The notes beneath the pieces are model-generated. The model had not been told where the DNA came from. It was given only the letters and a program-made list of their open reading frames with translations, and searched no databases. A DNA stretch of 7,156 nucleotides, taken from positions 1 to 7,156 of the forward strand of contig JANZZA010000063.1 in the NCBI GenBank assembly GCA_026419655.1, read 5' to 3'. This document shows, piece after piece, positions 6,067 to 7,156 of the stretch. This DNA is from Armatimonadota bacterium. Its GTDB lineage: Bacteria > Armatimonadota > Zipacnadia > Zipacnadales > FEN-943. A program made the translations under genes and the position numbers. Position 1 is the stretch's first letter. Each line of letters begins with the position of its first letter.

Positions 6067-6145
6067 CGCAAACACCTCCCATGAGTATGGCTCTGCGGCA
6101 CGCCGGGTGCCTAGGGCACTCGCGCATGCCTTCGACACCGCCTAC

Positions 6146-6174
6146 ATTGTAGAGCTTCGCTCTCGGTGGCACAA
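6146..6174 (-). promoter_or_regulatory. Sigma70-type promoter for prepilin gene 3
   Basis: On the minus strand TTGTGC (6174-6169) and TACAAT (6151-6146) are separated by exactly 17 bases. TACAAT differs from the -10 consensus at one position and TTGTGC keeps the TTG of the -35. The predicted start point near 6139 gives a leader of about 73 bases before the ATG at 6066. Confidence 0.5.
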
Positions 6175-6308
6175 CACCTTCTTCCGAATGCCGCAGACTT
6201 CTCTTCTTTCTTGACACAAACCCCGTGTCCAACGTCACGGCGCCGGCTGGTGCTTTCGCTGCCGCGGATCGCGTATTGCTAAAGGGTGTGTCAGGCGGAA
6301 GCAGGGCG

Positions 6309-6367
6309 AGAAAGTTTGGGAAGGAGGTCTGCGGAACAATCCTTTTCAAAGGGCTGCCCCCAGAAAA
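6309..6367 (-). repeat. Dispersed 59-base hairpin repeat, copy C
   Basis: On the minus strand it reads TTTTCTGGGGGCAGCCCTTT and ends CTTCCCAAACTTTCT. It matches copy A at 51 of 59 ungapped positions. Several changes weaken the outer stem (CCCCCAG has become TTCCGCAG), while the core CTTTGAAAAGG is kept. It lies 112 bases after the stop of the minus-strand gene ending at 6479 and about 135 bases upstream of the prepilin promoter. An RNA 3'-end or boundary role is possible. Confidence 0.83.
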
Positions 6368-6478
6368 AGCCGGTCGGCGGACGTTGCTGCGGTTCTCGCC
6401 AGTGGTTAGAAGAAAATGCCAAGGCAATTAAACACTACATTCACATCCTGGCCGATGACAGAGGCCAAACAGTCCCGG

Positions 6479-7156
6479 TTACGGCAGCCTAAGGTTTTCT
6501 CGGGCCATGCCGTTGTGGGTATAACCAATAATCCTGATAGCAGCTTGGCTGCCTTGCGTGAGGGCAATCATATGAGTTTCGGGGATATTGGAGACGACGA
6601 GGCCGAAGATTTCCACGTTAGCGGCCTGGCGCTCGGCGTAATCTTTGCGCTCGGCCATTGGCGGGCAGTCAATGAGTAAGGCCCGGCCGCCCGCTTGCTG
6701 AACCATGGCCGCGTTGGCAGCCACATTAGCCGGCGCAAAAGAGCTCAGCGAGAGATTGCTGACCTGCAGCGTGGCGCCGGCGAAACCCGGCTCGATGAGG
6801 AGAGCCGCCTGTCGGGCCACTGGGCCGCCAGCGACCTCCATCTGTCGGCCGTCCGTGAGGCTTACGTGAACCATGATGTTTGTGAGCTGGTTGGGCAGGA
6901 TGGTGCCCAGGACGCACTCGAAACCAATGACACAATTGTCCAGCTTACAATCCACTAGAGAACCCCACGGCCCCTCGCCCCATTCGAAGCTCACCCGCTC
7001 GCCGGTGGGAGGGTCTACGAAAGGGGCCTCGGGCGAAGCGCCCAGCTTAAAGCCCGTGTGAACGAGGAAGACAGCTACGTCGCTGATGGAGTAGCCGTCC
7101 ACGCTGCCAAAATCAAAGGCAATGTTGTCCGGCTGGGAGCTGATGGCGGCCTGGAG
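6479..7156 (-). CDS. C-terminal part of an unrecognised protein, possibly a right-handed beta-helix
   Basis: The minus-strand frame is open from the right edge (7156, in frame) to a TAA at 6481-6479. This gives 225 residues, and the true start lies outside the window, 54 or more bases beyond the first internal GTG at 7102. The visible part begins LQAAISSQPDNIAFDFGSVD. Its middle has short turns of alternating hydrophobic strands: SLVDCKLDNCVIGFECVLG, LTNIMVHVSL, AALLIEPGFAGATLQVSNLS and GRALLIDC. Such spacing is like pectate-lyase or GH28-type beta-helix coils. No catalytic motif could be identified, and the N-terminus, where any signal peptide would be, is missing. The last segment reads VEIFGLVVSNIPETHMIALT. 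The fold is inferred from strand rhythm only, and another extracellular beta protein is possible. It is codirectional with the prepilins but separated from them by 412 bases, a repeat and a promoter. Confidence 0.7.
   Translation of the reverse strand, partial: LQAAISSQPDNIAFDFGSVDGYSISDVAVFLVHTGFKLGASPEAPFVDPPTGERVSFEWGEGPWGSLVDCKLDNCVIGFECVLGTILPNQLTNIMVHVSLTDGRQMEVAGGPVARQAALLIEPGFAGATLQVSNLSLSSFAPANVAANAAMVQQAGGRALLIDCPPMAERKDYAERQAANVEIFGLVVSNIPETHMIALTQGSQAAIRIIGYTHNGMARENLRLP

Larger units (their letters stand above)
6067..6478. other. Intergenic region between the beta-helix-like gene and the prepilin series
   Basis: I found no gene here. From right to left it holds the end of the upstream transcript, repeat copy C (6309-6367), an imperfect inverted repeat TTGACAC/GTGTCCAA near 6211-6233, the prepilin promoter (6146-6174) and the leader with its ribosome site. 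Confidence 0.5.

Noticed and set aside
6067..6138. Extended N-terminus for prepilin protein 3
   Set aside because: The extra 24 residues lack a ribosome site and would place residues before a class III prepilin leader; GGAGG supports the start at 6066.
5750..6427. Minus-strand frame of 225 codons across copy C and the prepilin 3 start
   Set aside because: It translates copy C and then runs out of frame through the prepilin head; it is a shadow.

Overview
The window looks like a chromosomal segment of a GC-rich, environmental, polysaccharide-oriented bacterium, most likely Armatimonadota. A related phylum rich in the same gene families (Planctomycetota, Lentisphaerota) is the alternative. The best taxonomic clue is the prepilin leader shared by three genes (RRGFTLIELLVV, then FPVFARAREKARQASC), combined with a C-terminal H-X9-DG motif. 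Taxonomy is inferred from recalled family habits, not from a search.

Layout. At 1-1230 (minus) lies the N-terminal 410 codons of a secreted Asp-box (BNR) beta-propeller protein, cut by the left edge. A 425-base divergent intergenic region follows, holding a hairpin repeat (copy A) and a cluster of TTGCAAGA sites. At 1656-2747 (plus) is a complete GH172 (DUF2961) glycoside hydrolase gene. Copy B of the repeat comes 36 bases after its stop, in opposite orientation. The stretch 2837-3243 (minus) looks like a decayed secreted-protein gene with ACG where the start codon should be. From 3493 to 6066 (minus) stand three tandem prepilin-like H-X9-DG genes that share their first 46 residues and diverge afterwards. 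The most upstream of the three has a recognisable sigma70-type promoter. Copy C of the repeat follows, and at 6479-7156 (minus) is the C-terminal part of an unrecognised protein that may be a right-handed beta-helix, cut by the right edge.

How the parts may work together. The propeller, the GH172 enzyme and the possible beta-helix protein all fit carbohydrate binding or breakdown. The three prepilin-like proteins would be inserted in the inner membrane and processed by a type IV prepilin peptidase, forming pilin-like or pseudopilin-like surface or secretion components. No tRNA, rRNA, CRISPR array, transposase, integrase, toxin-antitoxin or defence gene was seen. Nothing here is clearly a new system. 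The points most worth checking are the three-copy hairpin repeat, the prepilin triplet with a conserved N-terminal cassette, the operator-like cluster before GH172, and the decayed gene.
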